Positions 39,951 to 48,994 of a DNA stretch of 64,000 nt are shown one piece after another. The first letter of the stretch is position 1. Each line of letters begins with the position of its first letter. The DNA is from Curvibacter sp. PD_MW3. Lineage in GTDB: Bacteria; Pseudomonadota; Gammaproteobacteria; Burkholderiales; Burkholderiaceae_C. The stretch spans positions 682,001 through 746,000 of the forward strand of contig NSIV01000001.1 in NCBI GenBank assembly GCA_002633085.1, in the 5' to 3' direction. Below the pieces are notes generated by a model that was not told the origin of the DNA, made no database searches, and saw only the letters and a list, made by a program, of their open reading frames with translations. A program made the translations under genes and the position numbers.

Positions 39951-40061
39951 CAGAAAATCCTTTTCCGCTAGCTTCCGGCATCTCCCTATGCCGACATCGA
40001 ATCAACCCGAAAGCCATCTGCCGCGAGTGTACGAGCATCGGGCGACCACCCGACCTGTGGC

Positions 40062-40589
40062 TTACCCGTGGGACCAGTCGAAAAATTGCGGCGTATGGCC
40101 GCGCGACGTCAACCAGTCGGCCAGGGCCGAACCGGTGCCGCCGGGCCAGCATTTGACGGCCTCAGGCGTGAACAGCCGGTAATCCACCAGCTCTGGGGAC
40201 AGGCTGACCTCGCCTTCGCAGCGGGCGTAGTAGGCGACGATGACCTGGTTCATGCGCTGAAAGTCGTAGACCCCAATCAGGTTGAGCTCCAGCGGCTCCA
40301 GGCTGGTCTCCTCGCGGATTTCGCGCGTTATGCCCTCCTGCGGCGTTTCGCCAGCCTCCATGAAGCCGGTGATGAGCGCGTACATCTTGCCGCTCCAGGC
40401 CGCATTGCGTGCCAACAGGATCTGGCCGCGGTACTCGATCACCGCCGCCAGCACCGGCGTCGGGTTGTTCCAGTGCGTGAAGCCGCAGGCAGCGCAACGC
40501 AGCCGCGCCTTCTCGCCGCCGTCTTCCAACTGCACCATTGACGCCAGCGGCGTGGCGCAGTTCGGGCAGAAACGGAATTCATGCGTCAT
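40062..40589 (-). CDS. NUDIX hydrolase with zinc ribbon
   Basis: A 175-residue NUDIX protein. A zinc ribbon (CPNCATPL and CAACGF, residues 8-36) comes first, then the NUDIX box GFMEAGETPQEGITREIREETS, in which the final Gly of the consensus is Ser. The ribbon plus box resembles the NudC-type NADH pyrophosphatases but lacks the SQPWPFPQS motif, so the substrate is uncertain. It lies 15 bp after cysM on the same strand. Confidence 0.87.
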   Translation of the reverse strand: MTHEFRFCPNCATPLASMVQLEDGGEKARLRCAACGFTHWNNPTPVLAAVIEYRGQILLARNAAWSGKMYALITGFMEAGETPQEGITREIREETSLEPLELNLIGVYDFQRMNQVIVAYYARCEGEVSLSPELVDYRLFTPEAVKCWPGGTGSALADWLTSRGHTPQFFDWSHG

Positions 40590-40604
40590 GACGCAGCGTG
40601 GCGA

Positions 40605-41507
40605 TCAGGCGGGAAAGACCCCGGTGGACAGGTAGCGGTCGCCGCGGTCGCAGACGACAAACACGATGGTTGCATTCTCTTCACGTTTGGCAATTTCCTG
40701 CGCCACCCAGCAGGCGCCCGCCGCAGAGATGCCGGCAAAGATGCCTTCCTCGCGCGCCAGGCGGCGGCACATCTCCTCGGCATCGGACTGGCTCACATAA
40801 ACCAGTTCATCCACCAGGCTGGCGTCGTAGATCTTGGGCAGGTATTCCTGCGGCCACTTGCGGATACCTGGAATGCGCGAGCCTTCGCTTGGTTGGGCGC
40901 CGATGATCTGGATCTTGGGGTTCTTTTCCTTCAGGAAGCGCGCTACGCCGGTGATGGTGCCGGTGGTGCCCATGGCGCTGACGAAATGCGTGATGCGCCC
41001 GCCGGTCTGCGCCCACAACTCGGGGCCGGTGGTCTCGTAATGGATGCGCGGGTTGTCGGCGTTGGCAAACTGGTCCAGCACCCGGCCCTTGCCGCTTTGC
41101 TCCATCTGCGTGGCCAGGTCGCGCGCGTACTCCATGCCGCCGGACTTGGGCGTCAGGATCAGCTCGGCACCAAAGGCCTTCATGGTCTGGGCGCGTTCGA
41201 CCGACAGGTCTTCCGGCATGATCAGCACCATGCGGTAGCCCTTGATGGCCGCGGCCATCGCCAGGGCAATGCCTGTGTTGCCGGAGGTCGCCTCGATCAG
41301 GGTGTCGCCCGGCTTGATGTCGCCGCGCTCCTCGGCGCGCTTGATCATGGACACGGCCGGCCGATCCTTGACCGAGCCCGCCGGGTTGTTGCCTTCGAGC
41401 TTGCCCAGAATCACGTTGCCGCGGGCGGCGTTCTCGGCGGCGCCGATGCGCTGCAGTGCCACCAGGGGGGTGTTGCCGATGGCGTCTTCAATGGTCGGAT
41501 ACTTCAT
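40605..41507 (-). CDS. cysM: Cysteine synthase B
   Basis: A 300-residue PLP enzyme making cysteine from O-acetylserine and sulfide or thiosulfate. The Schiff-base lysine is K47 in NPAGSVKDRP, and ATSGNTGIALA and the SAMGTTGTITGVARFL phosphate loop are present. Length and the RKWPQEYLPKIYD stretch favour CysM over CysK. The start at MKYPTIEDAI is clear; the upstream open frame is antisense to the tRNA gene. Confidence 0.94.
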   Translation of the reverse strand: MKYPTIEDAIGNTPLVALQRIGAAENAARGNVILGKLEGNNPAGSVKDRPAVSMIKRAEERGDIKPGDTLIEATSGNTGIALAMAAAIKGYRMVLIMPEDLSVERAQTMKAFGAELILTPKSGGMEYARDLATQMEQSGKGRVLDQFANADNPRIHYETTGPELWAQTGGRITHFVSAMGTTGTITGVARFLKEKNPKIQIIGAQPSEGSRIPGIRKWPQEYLPKIYDASLVDELVYVSQSDAEEMCRRLAREEGIFAGISAAGACWVAQEIAKREENATIVFVVCDRGDRYLSTGVFPA

Positions 41508-41547
41508 GCCCACACTGTGCCATAATTTCGGTCTTGCCTTCCTCCCT

Positions 41548-41632
41548 GCCCGGGTGGTGAAATTGGTAGACGCAGGGGACTCAAAATCCCCCGCCGCAAG
41601 GCGTGCCGGTTCGATTCCGGCCCCGGGCACCA
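41548..41632 (+). tRNA. tRNA-Leu (anticodon CAA)
   Basis: An 85-nt class II tRNA. The acceptor arms GCCCGGG and CCCGGGC pair fully, the anticodon loop CTCAAAA is closed by GGGGA/TCCCC (anticodon CAA, reads UUG), the extra arm is CGCCGCAAGGCG-like, and the T-arm is GCCGG-TTCGATT-CCGGC. CCA is encoded. A CATAAT -10 box (41521-41526) lies just upstream in the divergent cysM leader. The 3' end is followed by degenerate tandem copies of itself. Confidence 0.96.
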
Positions 41633-41890
41633 TCTCTTTGAATACACGACCGGTTTGATCTCACGAACCGGCACGCCCAAGGCGGCATGTGAAGCGCACT
41701 TCGTGCGCGGGTTTCGATTCCGACCCCGGACACCACCTCCTTGAATAGCCCGTTCGTTGACGCTCGCGAACCGGCACGCCCCAAGGCGGTATGGTTGAAG
41801 CGCACTTCGTGCGCGGGTTCGACTCCAACTCCGGACACCACTTCTTGATTTTCCAATGCCTGTTCCCTTCGCGAACCGGCACGTTTCCTT
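41629..41890 (+). repeat. Tandem 103-105-bp repeats carrying tRNA-Leu-like 3' ends
   Basis: The phrase GAACCGGCACG recurs at 41665, 41768 and 41873 (periods 103 and 105). Units one and two each contain a GCGCACTTCGTGCGC hairpin, then a T-arm-like GGTTTCGATTCCGACCC or GGTTCGACTCCAACTCC, then CCGGACACCA, ending at 41735 and 41840. These ends are in register with the true tRNA end at 41632. The third unit is cut off just before the stop of the convergent SDR gene. The layout recalls E. coli tyrT, whose repeats carry tRNA 3' ends. Confidence 0.8.
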
Positions 41891-41891
41891 T

Positions 41892-42812
41892 TCACTCGGC
41901 TGCCAGCAAACCCTCACGTACCGTCGGGTAATGCAGTACCACCCGCAGTTCGTTCTTGAGCCGCGTGTTGTCCATGCGGCGCGACTCACTCATGAAACTC
42001 AGCAGCATCAGCGGCAGCTTGTCCTGTGCCGTGCTGCGCGGCACGCGCGGCGGGCGCGGCAGGCCGTAGAGATCGGCCGCCAGGTCGAAGTAGTCGCCCA
42101 TCTTCAGCACCGTGTCGTCGTTGACGTTGTAGACGCGCTGTGGCGCACCGCGCCACAGCGCCGCCACGCAGGCGCGCGCCAGATCGTCGGCATGGATGTG
42201 GTTGGTGTAGACGTCGTCCTCGGCCTTCAGCACCGGCGTGCCTTTGAGCAGGCGCTCGCGCGGCGTGCCGCCTTCGCGGTCCGGCGCATAGATGCCGGGA
42301 ATGCGCAGCAGGCTGGTGCGGCTGCCGGCACTGCGGCCAAAGAACCGCACCGCCAGCTCAGCTGCAACACGCCGCTGGCCGCGCGGCGTGCGGGCCTGGG
42401 GCAAGCGGGTTTCCGTCACCCAATCGCCCGCGCAATCGCCATACACGCCGCTGGTGGAGCCGTAGACCAGCGCGCCGGGCAGCGAGCGGCGGCGCAAGGC
42501 TTGCAGCAAGGCCTGGGTGCGCGGATCACCCCAGCCCTCGGACGGCGGCGGTGCCAGATGCAGCACGCGCGTGGCCAGGCCAGCCAGGCGCTGCAACGTG
42601 GCCGGCTGGTCGAGGTTGCCGGCCAATGGCGTGATGCCGCGTTCGCGCAACTCAGTGTGGCGCAACACTGAAGACGTCAAGGCCAGCAGGCGCACCCGGC
42701 CCTGGAGAGCGCGGGCTGCACGCAGGCCGACATCGCCACAGCCGACGATCAACACACGCTCGCGGCGAAAGCGCGCCGGCAGCGCGCCGAGGGGGCTTTG
42801 GTTTGAGGGCAA
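41892..42812 (-). CDS. SDR family oxidoreductase (NAD-dependent epimerase type)
   Basis: A 306-residue Rossmann protein with a short motif VLIVGCGDVGLRAA (about 20-33), YGSTSGVYGD and DDVYTNHIHADDLA. It lacks the YxxxK of catalytically active SDRs at the usual place, as in the YeeZ-like group of atypical SDRs, so activity is uncertain. The stop codon is directly next to the last tRNA-derived repeat unit. It is divergent from the flavin reductase gene across 44 bp. Confidence 0.83.
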   Translation of the reverse strand: MPSNQSPLGALPARFRRERVLIVGCGDVGLRAARALQGRVRLLALTSSVLRHTELRERGITPLAGNLDQPATLQRLAGLATRVLHLAPPPSEGWGDPRTQALLQALRRRSLPGALVYGSTSGVYGDCAGDWVTETRLPQARTPRGQRRVAAELAVRFFGRSAGSRTSLLRIPGIYAPDREGGTPRERLLKGTPVLKAEDDVYTNHIHADDLARACVAALWRGAPQRVYNVNDDTVLKMGDYFDLAADLYGLPRPPRVPRSTAQDKLPLMLLSFMSESRRMDNTRLKNELRVVLHYPTVREGLLAAE

Positions 42813-42856
42813 AATTCCAACCTTTGCAGTCTGATGGATTGAAGGATAACGAAAAG

Positions 42857-43936
42857 ATGTCGAGCAGTGATCACGCCAGCTTTCAGGTGACCGTGCAGCC
42901 CAGCGGCCGGGCCTTCAGTGCCAGCGCCGGCGAAGCCATCCTGGCCGCCGCCATCCGCTCCGGGGTCGGCCTGCCCTATGGCTGCAAGGACGGCGCCTGC
43001 GGCTCCTGCAAGTGCAAGAAACTCTCCGGCAGCGTGGTCCATGGCCCGCATCAGGACAAGGCGCTCAGCGCGGCGGAAGAAGCCGCCGGCCTGGTGCTGA
43101 CCTGCTGTGCCGTGCCGCAAAGCGACGTGGTGCTGGAGTCGCGCCAGGTGACCGAAGAAGGCGCCTACCCGGTGCGCAAGATGCCGGTGCGCGTGAACCA
43201 GCTGGAAAAGAAATCCGCCGACGTGATGCTGGTCAAGCTGCAACTGCCTGCCAACGACAGCTTTGCCTTCCACGCCGGCCAGTACGTGGAGTTCCTGTTG
43301 CGCGACGGCGCCCGGCGCAGCTACTCGATGGCGAGTGCACCGCACACCCTGGCCGCGGCCAAGGAAGCCACGCCGCCGGTCGGCCCGACCATCGAACTGC
43401 ACATCCGCCACATGCCAGGCGGCAAGTTCACCGACCACGTGTTCGGCACCATGAAGGAAAAGGAAATCCTGCGCGTTGAAGGGCCCTATGGCAGCTTCTT
43501 CCTGCGCGAAGACTCGGCCAAGCCCATCGTGCTGCTGGCCTCGGGCACCGGCTTCGCACCGATCAAGGCCATCCTGGAGCACATGCAGCACCAGGGCATC
43601 ACGCGCCCGGTCACGCTGTACTGGGGCGGCCGCCGCCCGGCTGACCTCTACATGCACGACTGGGTGGTGCAGAAGGCCAAAGAGATGCCCAACCTGAACT
43701 ATGTGCCGGTGGTGTCCGACGCACTGCCGGAAGACCACTGGCACGGCCGGACCGGCTTCGTGCACCAAGCCGTGCTGCAGGACTTGCCCGACCTCTCAGG
43801 CCACCAGGTCTATGCCTGCGGTGCCCCGATCGTGGTGGACTCGGCCCGGCGCGACTTCACGGCACAAGCCGGCCTGCCGGAAGACGAGTTTTTTGCCGAC
43901 TCTTTCACCAGCGAAGCGGACAAGCACGGCGCGTAA
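42857..43936 (+). CDS. Ferredoxin-reductase of the AscD (CDP-6-deoxy-delta-3,4-glucoseen reductase) type
   Basis: A 359-residue fusion. A plant-type [2Fe-2S] domain (C43, C48, C51, C83) is followed by FAD-binding (RRSYSMAS, about 155-162) and NAD-binding (LASGTGFAPIKA, CGAP) domains of the ferredoxin-NADP reductase family. It is annotated in this group as AscD-like, but no deoxysugar genes are near, so it more likely feeds electrons to an oxygenase or radical SAM partner. A GAAGGA ribosome site precedes the ATG. The stop lies in the loop of a 12-bp perfect hairpin. Confidence 0.88.
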   Translation: MSSSDHASFQVTVQPSGRAFSASAGEAILAAAIRSGVGLPYGCKDGACGSCKCKKLSGSVVHGPHQDKALSAAEEAAGLVLTCCAVPQSDVVLESRQVTEEGAYPVRKMPVRVNQLEKKSADVMLVKLQLPANDSFAFHAGQYVEFLLRDGARRSYSMASAPHTLAAAKEATPPVGPTIELHIRHMPGGKFTDHVFGTMKEKEILRVEGPYGSFFLREDSAKPIVLLASGTGFAPIKAILEHMQHQGITRPVTLYWGGRRPADLYMHDWVVQKAKEMPNLNYVPVVSDALPEDHWHGRTGFVHQAVLQDLPDLSGHQVYACGAPIVVDSARRDFTAQAGLPEDEFFADSFTSEADKHGA

Positions 43937-43948
43937 GCGCCGTGCTTG
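43921..43948. terminator. 12-bp hairpin with the stop codon in its loop
   Basis: CAAGCACGGCGC and GCGCCGTGCTTG pair perfectly around GTAA, whose TAA is the stop of the reductase gene. The sequence after the stop is thus an exact inverted copy of the last four codons. No T-tract follows. Confidence 0.7.
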
Positions 43949-43958
43949 CGGCGTAGGC

Positions 43959-43979
43959 TAACTTGGCGCAGCCAAGTTA
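43959..43979. terminator. Second hairpin downstream of the reductase gene
   Basis: TAACTTGGC and GCCAAGTTA pair perfectly over 9 bp around GCA, 10 bp after the stop-codon hairpin. The two together probably end or protect the transcript before the Bug gene at 44053. Confidence 0.55.
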
Positions 43980-44052
43980 AGCTGCACGGGCGGCCGTAGC
44001 CACAACTCATCGTTTGATTGGCGCGTAGCGCCACCCACCCAGGAGCACACCC

Positions 44053-45015
44053 ATGAAACGCAGACCCCTACTTCTTGGCGCCGCACTGGCCCCGTTCGCT
44101 GGCGCCAGCTTGGCACAGACCAAGCCGATCCGTCTGATCGTGCCGTATGCCGCCGGCGGGCCGATCGACGTCACGGCGCGAGCCCTGGCCGAACGCGTGA
44201 AGGACACGCTGGGGCCAGTCATCATCGAAAACCGGCCCGGCGCTGGCGGCAACATCGGCGCCGATGCGGTGGCCAAGGCCGCGCCGGACGGCCTGACCAT
44301 CGGCATCGCCGCCACCGCCACCCACGCGGTGAACCCCTGGCTCTACAGCCGCATGCCGTACAACGCCGCCACCGACTTCGCGCCCATCACGCAGATGCTG
44401 CGCGTGCCGAACGTGCTGGTGATGAATGCCGACACCGCCAAACGGCTGCACATCAACAACCTGCGCGACCTGATCGCCTACGCCAAGGCCAACCCGGGCA
44501 AGCTCAACTACGGCTCCGGTGGCAACGGCAGCGCCGGCCACCTGGCAGGCGAGATGTTCAAGGCGCAGGCCGCCATCTTTGCCGTGCACATCCCCTACAA
44601 CGGCGCCAACCCGGCGCAGCTGGCGCTGCTCAGCGGCCAGGTGGACTTCAACATCGACAACCTGGCCAGTGCCGCGCCCAACATCCGTAGCGGCAAGCTC
44701 AAGGCGATTGCCGTCACCACGCTGCAACGCTCGCCCGCCCTGCCCGAGGTACCGCCGATGGCCGACACGCTCAAGGGTTTTGCCATCGACACCTGGTGGG
44801 GTCTGGTGGCACCGGCAGCCACACCGAAGGACGTGATCTCCAAACTCAACCAGGCCTTCGTCGCGGCACTCAAGGCGCCGGAGACGCACACCCGTTTCGC
44901 CGCCCTGATGGCCGAACCGGTGCCCAGCACACCCGAGGCCTTTGCTGCCTTCATGAAGGGCGAACTGGCGCGTTACGAGCGGGTGGTCAAGGCCTCGGGC
45001 GCCAAGGTCGATTGA
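44053..45015 (+). CDS. Bug/TctC-family tripartite tricarboxylate transporter binding protein
   Basis: A 320-residue periplasmic binding protein. A signal peptide (MKRRPLLLGAALAPFAGASLA) precedes KPIRLIVPYAAGGPIDVTAR, VIIENRPGAGGNIGADAVAKA and LNYGSGGNGSAGHLAGE, the ligand carboxylate-binding features of Bug proteins. No TctA/TctB membrane subunits are near, which is normal for the many orphan Bug proteins of Burkholderiales. The ligand is unknown. Confidence 0.92.
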   Translation: MKRRPLLLGAALAPFAGASLAQTKPIRLIVPYAAGGPIDVTARALAERVKDTLGPVIIENRPGAGGNIGADAVAKAAPDGLTIGIAATATHAVNPWLYSRMPYNAATDFAPITQMLRVPNVLVMNADTAKRLHINNLRDLIAYAKANPGKLNYGSGGNGSAGHLAGEMFKAQAAIFAVHIPYNGANPAQLALLSGQVDFNIDNLASAAPNIRSGKLKAIAVTTLQRSPALPEVPPMADTLKGFAIDTWWGLVAPAATPKDVISKLNQAFVAALKAPETHTRFAALMAEPVPSTPEAFAAFMKGELARYERVVKASGAKVD

Positions 45016-45036
45016 AGCTTCAAGCTTTTTAGGCCC

Positions 45037-45060
45037 CTCGCGCCGTGGTGACGGCGCGAG
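45037..45060. terminator. Hairpin between Bug gene and convergent DUF3147 gene
   Basis: CTCGCGCCGT and ACGGCGCGAG pair perfectly over 10 bp around GGTG. It follows a TTTTT run on the plus strand instead of preceding one. It is placed to separate the two convergent genes. Confidence 0.5.
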
Positions 45061-45062
45061 CA

Positions 45063-45079
45063 GCTATCAAATTCATAGC
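45063..45079. repeat. 17-bp palindromic element GCTAT-N7-ATAGC
   Basis: GCTATCAAATTCATAGC has perfect 5-bp arms, extended to CAGCTAT/ATAGCTG. On the minus strand it supplies the last codons and the TGA stop of the DUF3147 gene. Same family as 18666 and 50701. Confidence 0.7.
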
Positions 45080-45423
45080 TGAACGCCGAACTTGCGCAGC
45101 AGCGGCAACATGGCCAGGTAGCAGACGACGGTAGCGGCACTGGCCAGCCCCAGGCTGAGCCAGAAGCCCAGGCCTTGCCGCAACAACAGCGGCAGCAGCA
45201 CGAACAGCGCCAGTGACGGCAGCACCAGCCAGAAGATCTGGCTCGACAGGCCGGCAATCTCGCTCGCCGGCGTGCCCTCCACATGCAGCCAGATGAAGGC
45301 CAGCAAGGACGTGAGCGGCAGCGAGGCCACCAGTGCCGCAAAACCCGAGCTGCGTTTGGCGATCTCGGTGATGGCCACAATGAGCAGGGCCGACAGCAAG
45401 ACCTTGAGGGTGTAGTACAGCAT
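45073..45423 (-). CDS. DUF3147 family membrane protein
   Basis: A 116-residue protein with four membrane segments (about 5-22, 28-46, 58-78, 84-105), as in the DUF3147 family. It starts MLYYTLKVLLSALL two bases after the VOC gene stop; a much longer open frame upstream is the VOC gene in another phase. Its stop codon is provided by a 17-bp palindromic repeat. Function unknown; it is the last gene of a likely five-to-seven-gene operon. Confidence 0.82.
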   Translation of the reverse strand: MLYYTLKVLLSALLIVAITEIAKRSSGFAALVASLPLTSLLAFIWLHVEGTPASEIAGLSSQIFWLVLPSLALFVLLPLLLRQGLGFWLSLGLASAATVVCYLAMLPLLRKFGVQL

Positions 45424-45425
45424 GC

Positions 45426-46308
<883 letters not shown>

Positions 46309-46392
46309 GAGGACTCCTTCAGTCGGTGAGACAGAGGCACATCGTAGACCTCTCGCCCGGCGGTCGGCAGCAAACCTGAGTGCGCCGCTGCG

Positions 46393-47112
46393 CTATTCGC
46401 CCAGATAAGCCGCGCGCACCGCCGGGTCGTGCAGCAGCGTCTGCGCCGGACCGCTGAGGGTGATCAGGCCCGACTCCATGACGTAACCGCGGTCGGCCAA
46501 CGCGAGGGCCCGGCTGGCGTTCTGCTCCACCAGCAGGATGGTCACGCCCTGCGCCGCCACGTCGCGGATCACCTCGAAGATCTTGTCCACCATCACCGGC
46601 GCCAAACCCATGGACGGTTCGTCCAGCAGCAACAGGCGCGGCCGGCTCATGAGGGCGCGCGCCATGGCCAGCATCTGCTGCTCGCCGCCACTGAGCGTGC
46701 CGGCCAGCTGGCCGTGGCGCTCCTTCAGGCGCGGGAACAGCGCGTACATCCGCTCGGTGTCAGCGGCGATCTGCGCCTTGTCGTCGCAGCAGTAGGCGCC
46801 CATCTGCAGGTTCTCGGCAATGCTCATGCGCGTGAACACGCCGCGCCCTTCGGGCACCATGGCCAGGCCCTGGCGCACCAGGTCCCAGGCGCCCTGGCCG
46901 GCGATCGGTCGGCCGAGGTAGCGCAGCTCGCCAGCGCTGGCCGGCAGGGTGCCGGTGATCGCTTTCATGGTGCTGGTCTTGCCGGCACCGTTGGAGCCGA
47001 TCAGGCACACCAGCTCGCCGGCGCGCACGTCGAAGTCGATGCCCTTGACGGCCTGGATGCCGCCGTAGGCAACCTGCAGACCGCGGACCTGCAGCAAGGC
47101 CTCGTTGCTCAT
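46393..47112 (-). CDS. livF: Branched-chain amino acid ABC transporter ATP-binding protein LivF
   Basis: A 239-residue ATPase with Walker A GSNGAGKTS, signature LSGGEQQMLAMARAL, Walker B LLLLDEPSMGL and the LivF-type C-terminus. It overlaps livG by 4 bp. With livG, livM and livH it forms a high-affinity uptake system for branched-chain amino acids or related amides. No binding protein gene (livJ/K) is in the window. Confidence 0.94.
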   Translation of the reverse strand: MSNEALLQVRGLQVAYGGIQAVKGIDFDVRAGELVCLIGSNGAGKTSTMKAITGTLPASAGELRYLGRPIAGQGAWDLVRQGLAMVPEGRGVFTRMSIAENLQMGAYCCDDKAQIAADTERMYALFPRLKERHGQLAGTLSGGEQQMLAMARALMSRPRLLLLDEPSMGLAPVMVDKIFEVIRDVAAQGVTILLVEQNASRALALADRGYVMESGLITLSGPAQTLLHDPAVRAAYLGE

Positions 47113-47906
47113 GCGGGCTTCTCCTGTGGGGTGGTGCTGGCGTTGCGACCGAGGTAGGCCTCAATCACTTGGGCATTGCGTTGCACCTCGGCCGGCGTGC
47201 CTTCGGCAATCCGCTTGCCGTAATCGAGCACGGTGACGCGGTCGCACAGACCCATCACCAGCTTGACGTCATGCTCGATCAGCAGCACGGTGCGACCATC
47301 GTTCCGGATCTGGTCGATCAGGGCCCGCAGCTGCACTTTCTCGGTGGCGTTCATGCCGGCAGCCGGCTCGTCCAGCGCCAGCAGCTGCGGCTCGGTGGCC
47401 AGGGCACGCGCGATTTCCAGCCGGCGCTGGTCGCCGTAGCTCAGCGTGCGCGCCTTGTAATCGGCCAGCTGGCCGATGCCGACGTAGGCCAGCAGTTCGT
47501 GCGCGCGCGCAGCGATGGCGGCTTCCTCGGCCTTGAAGGCGGGTGTGCGAAAAATGGCGCCCAGCAAGCCGGTGCGGGAACGGATGTGGCGCCCCACCAT
47601 CACGTTTTCCAACGCCGTCATGTCGGCAAACAGGCGGATGTTCTGGAAGGTGCGCGCAATGCCGGCTTGGGCCACCTCGTGCACGGCGCTCGGCCGGTAG
47701 GGCCGACCGGCCAGCTCGAACGTGCCGCTGTCGGGCGTGTACAGGCCGGTGATGACGTTGAAGAAGGTGGTCTTGCCGGCACCGTTGGGGCCGATCAGGC
47801 CGTAGACCTGGCCACGCTCGATGCGCAGGCCAACATCATTCAAGGCTTGCAGACCGCCGAAGCGTTTACTCACACCGCTGACTTGCAACAGCACATCGCC
47901 GCTCAT
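47109..47906 (-). CDS. livG: Branched-chain amino acid ABC transporter ATP-binding protein LivG
   Basis: A 265-residue ATPase with Walker A GPNGAGKTTFF, the LivG-specific GIARTFQNIRLF, signature LSYGDQRRLEIARAL and LLALDEPAAGMN. Start at MSGDVLLQV overlaps the livM stop (ATGA). A far longer open frame reading upstream is antisense-phase to livM and is not coding. Confidence 0.94.
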   Translation of the reverse strand: MSGDVLLQVSGVSKRFGGLQALNDVGLRIERGQVYGLIGPNGAGKTTFFNVITGLYTPDSGTFELAGRPYRPSAVHEVAQAGIARTFQNIRLFADMTALENVMVGRHIRSRTGLLGAIFRTPAFKAEEAAIAARAHELLAYVGIGQLADYKARTLSYGDQRRLEIARALATEPQLLALDEPAAGMNATEKVQLRALIDQIRNDGRTVLLIEHDVKLVMGLCDRVTVLDYGKRIAEGTPAEVQRNAQVIEAYLGRNASTTPQEKPA

Positions 47907-48994
47907 GCGCGCTCTCCCCTGTCCTGCAGCGACTTGCCATGCTCGGGCGCCGGCCACAGGCCGCGCGGGCGCAGCAGCATGACGCCGATCATGGCCAGCG
48001 CAATCAGCAACTGGCGCAGGATGGCGGCGTCGAGCCGGCCGCCGGTCATGGCCTGCAGGGGGCTGGCCACGTAGCGCAGCACCTCGGGCAGCGCGGCCAG
48101 CAGCACGGCACCGAGGATGACACCCGGCAGATGGCCGAGGCCACCCAGCACCACCATGGCGACGATCATCACCGACTCCATCAGGCTGAACGACTCGGGC
48201 GAGATGAAACCCTGGAAAGCGGCAAACATGGCACCCGACACGCCGCCGAAGGTGGCGCCCATGCCGAAGGCCAGCAGCTTCATGTTGCGGGTGTTGATGC
48301 CCATGGCCTTGGCAGCCACTTCGTCTTCGCGGATAGCCATCCAGGCGCGGCCGATACGCGACAGTTCCAGCCGGTGGCAGATGACGACGCTGACCACCAC
48401 CAGCACCAGGAACAGGTAGTAGTAGAGCGTGACGGACGACAGGTCGAAACCGAAAACGTGGAGCTTCTTGCCGAGGTCGAAACCGAAGAACTTGATCGAG
48501 TCGATCTGGCCGATGCCCTTGGGGCCGTTGGTCAGGTTGAAGGGCTGATCCAGGTTGTTGAGGAAAACGCGGATGATCTCGCCAAACCCGAGCGTGACGA
48601 TGGCCAGGTAGTCGCCGCGCAAGCGCAAGGTGGGCGCACCCAGCAGGATGCCGAACGTGCCGGCCAGCAGCGCCGCCAGCGGAATCACCAGCCACAGCGG
48701 CGTGTGCAGGCCGTTGGGGAACATGGCAGCAAACAGCGGAAAGGTATCGCTCAGGTGCGGCGAGGCCAGCAGGCCGAACATGTAGGCGCCGATGGCGAAG
48801 AAGGCGACGAAACCGAGGTCCAGCAGGCCGGCATAACCGACCACGATGTTCAGGCCCAGCGCCAGCAGCACGAACAGCAGCGCCATGTCGGCAATGCGCA
48901 CCCAGGCATTGCCGAAACCCTGCAGGACGAGCGGCAGCACCAGCAGGCCGAGTGCGGCGAGCAGGATGGCGAAAAGACGGGAGGAGGATTTCAT
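47903..48994 (-). CDS. livM: Branched-chain amino acid ABC permease LivM
   Basis: A 363-residue permease with about ten membrane helices and the family loop MAIREDEVAAKAMGINTRNMKLLAFGMGA, followed by GGLGHLPGVILGA. It overlaps both livG and livH by 4 bp, indicating tight translational coupling. Confidence 0.93.
   Translation of the reverse strand: MKSSSRLFAILLAALGLLVLPLVLQGFGNAWVRIADMALLFVLLALGLNIVVGYAGLLDLGFVAFFAIGAYMFGLLASPHLSDTFPLFAAMFPNGLHTPLWLVIPLAALLAGTFGILLGAPTLRLRGDYLAIVTLGFGEIIRVFLNNLDQPFNLTNGPKGIGQIDSIKFFGFDLGKKLHVFGFDLSSVTLYYYLFLVLVVVSVVICHRLELSRIGRAWMAIREDEVAAKAMGINTRNMKLLAFGMGATFGGVSGAMFAAFQGFISPESFSLMESVMIVAMVVLGGLGHLPGVILGAVLLAALPEVLRYVASPLQAMTGGRLDAAILRQLLIALAMIGVMLLRPRGLWPAPEHGKSLQDRGERA

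Noticed and set aside
41504-41989. Open frames antisense to tRNA-Leu and its repeats (with phrases like GAGIEPAR and GRNRTGTP)
   Set aside because: Such peptides are well-known artefacts of translating tRNA genes on the reverse strand; no ribosome sites are present.
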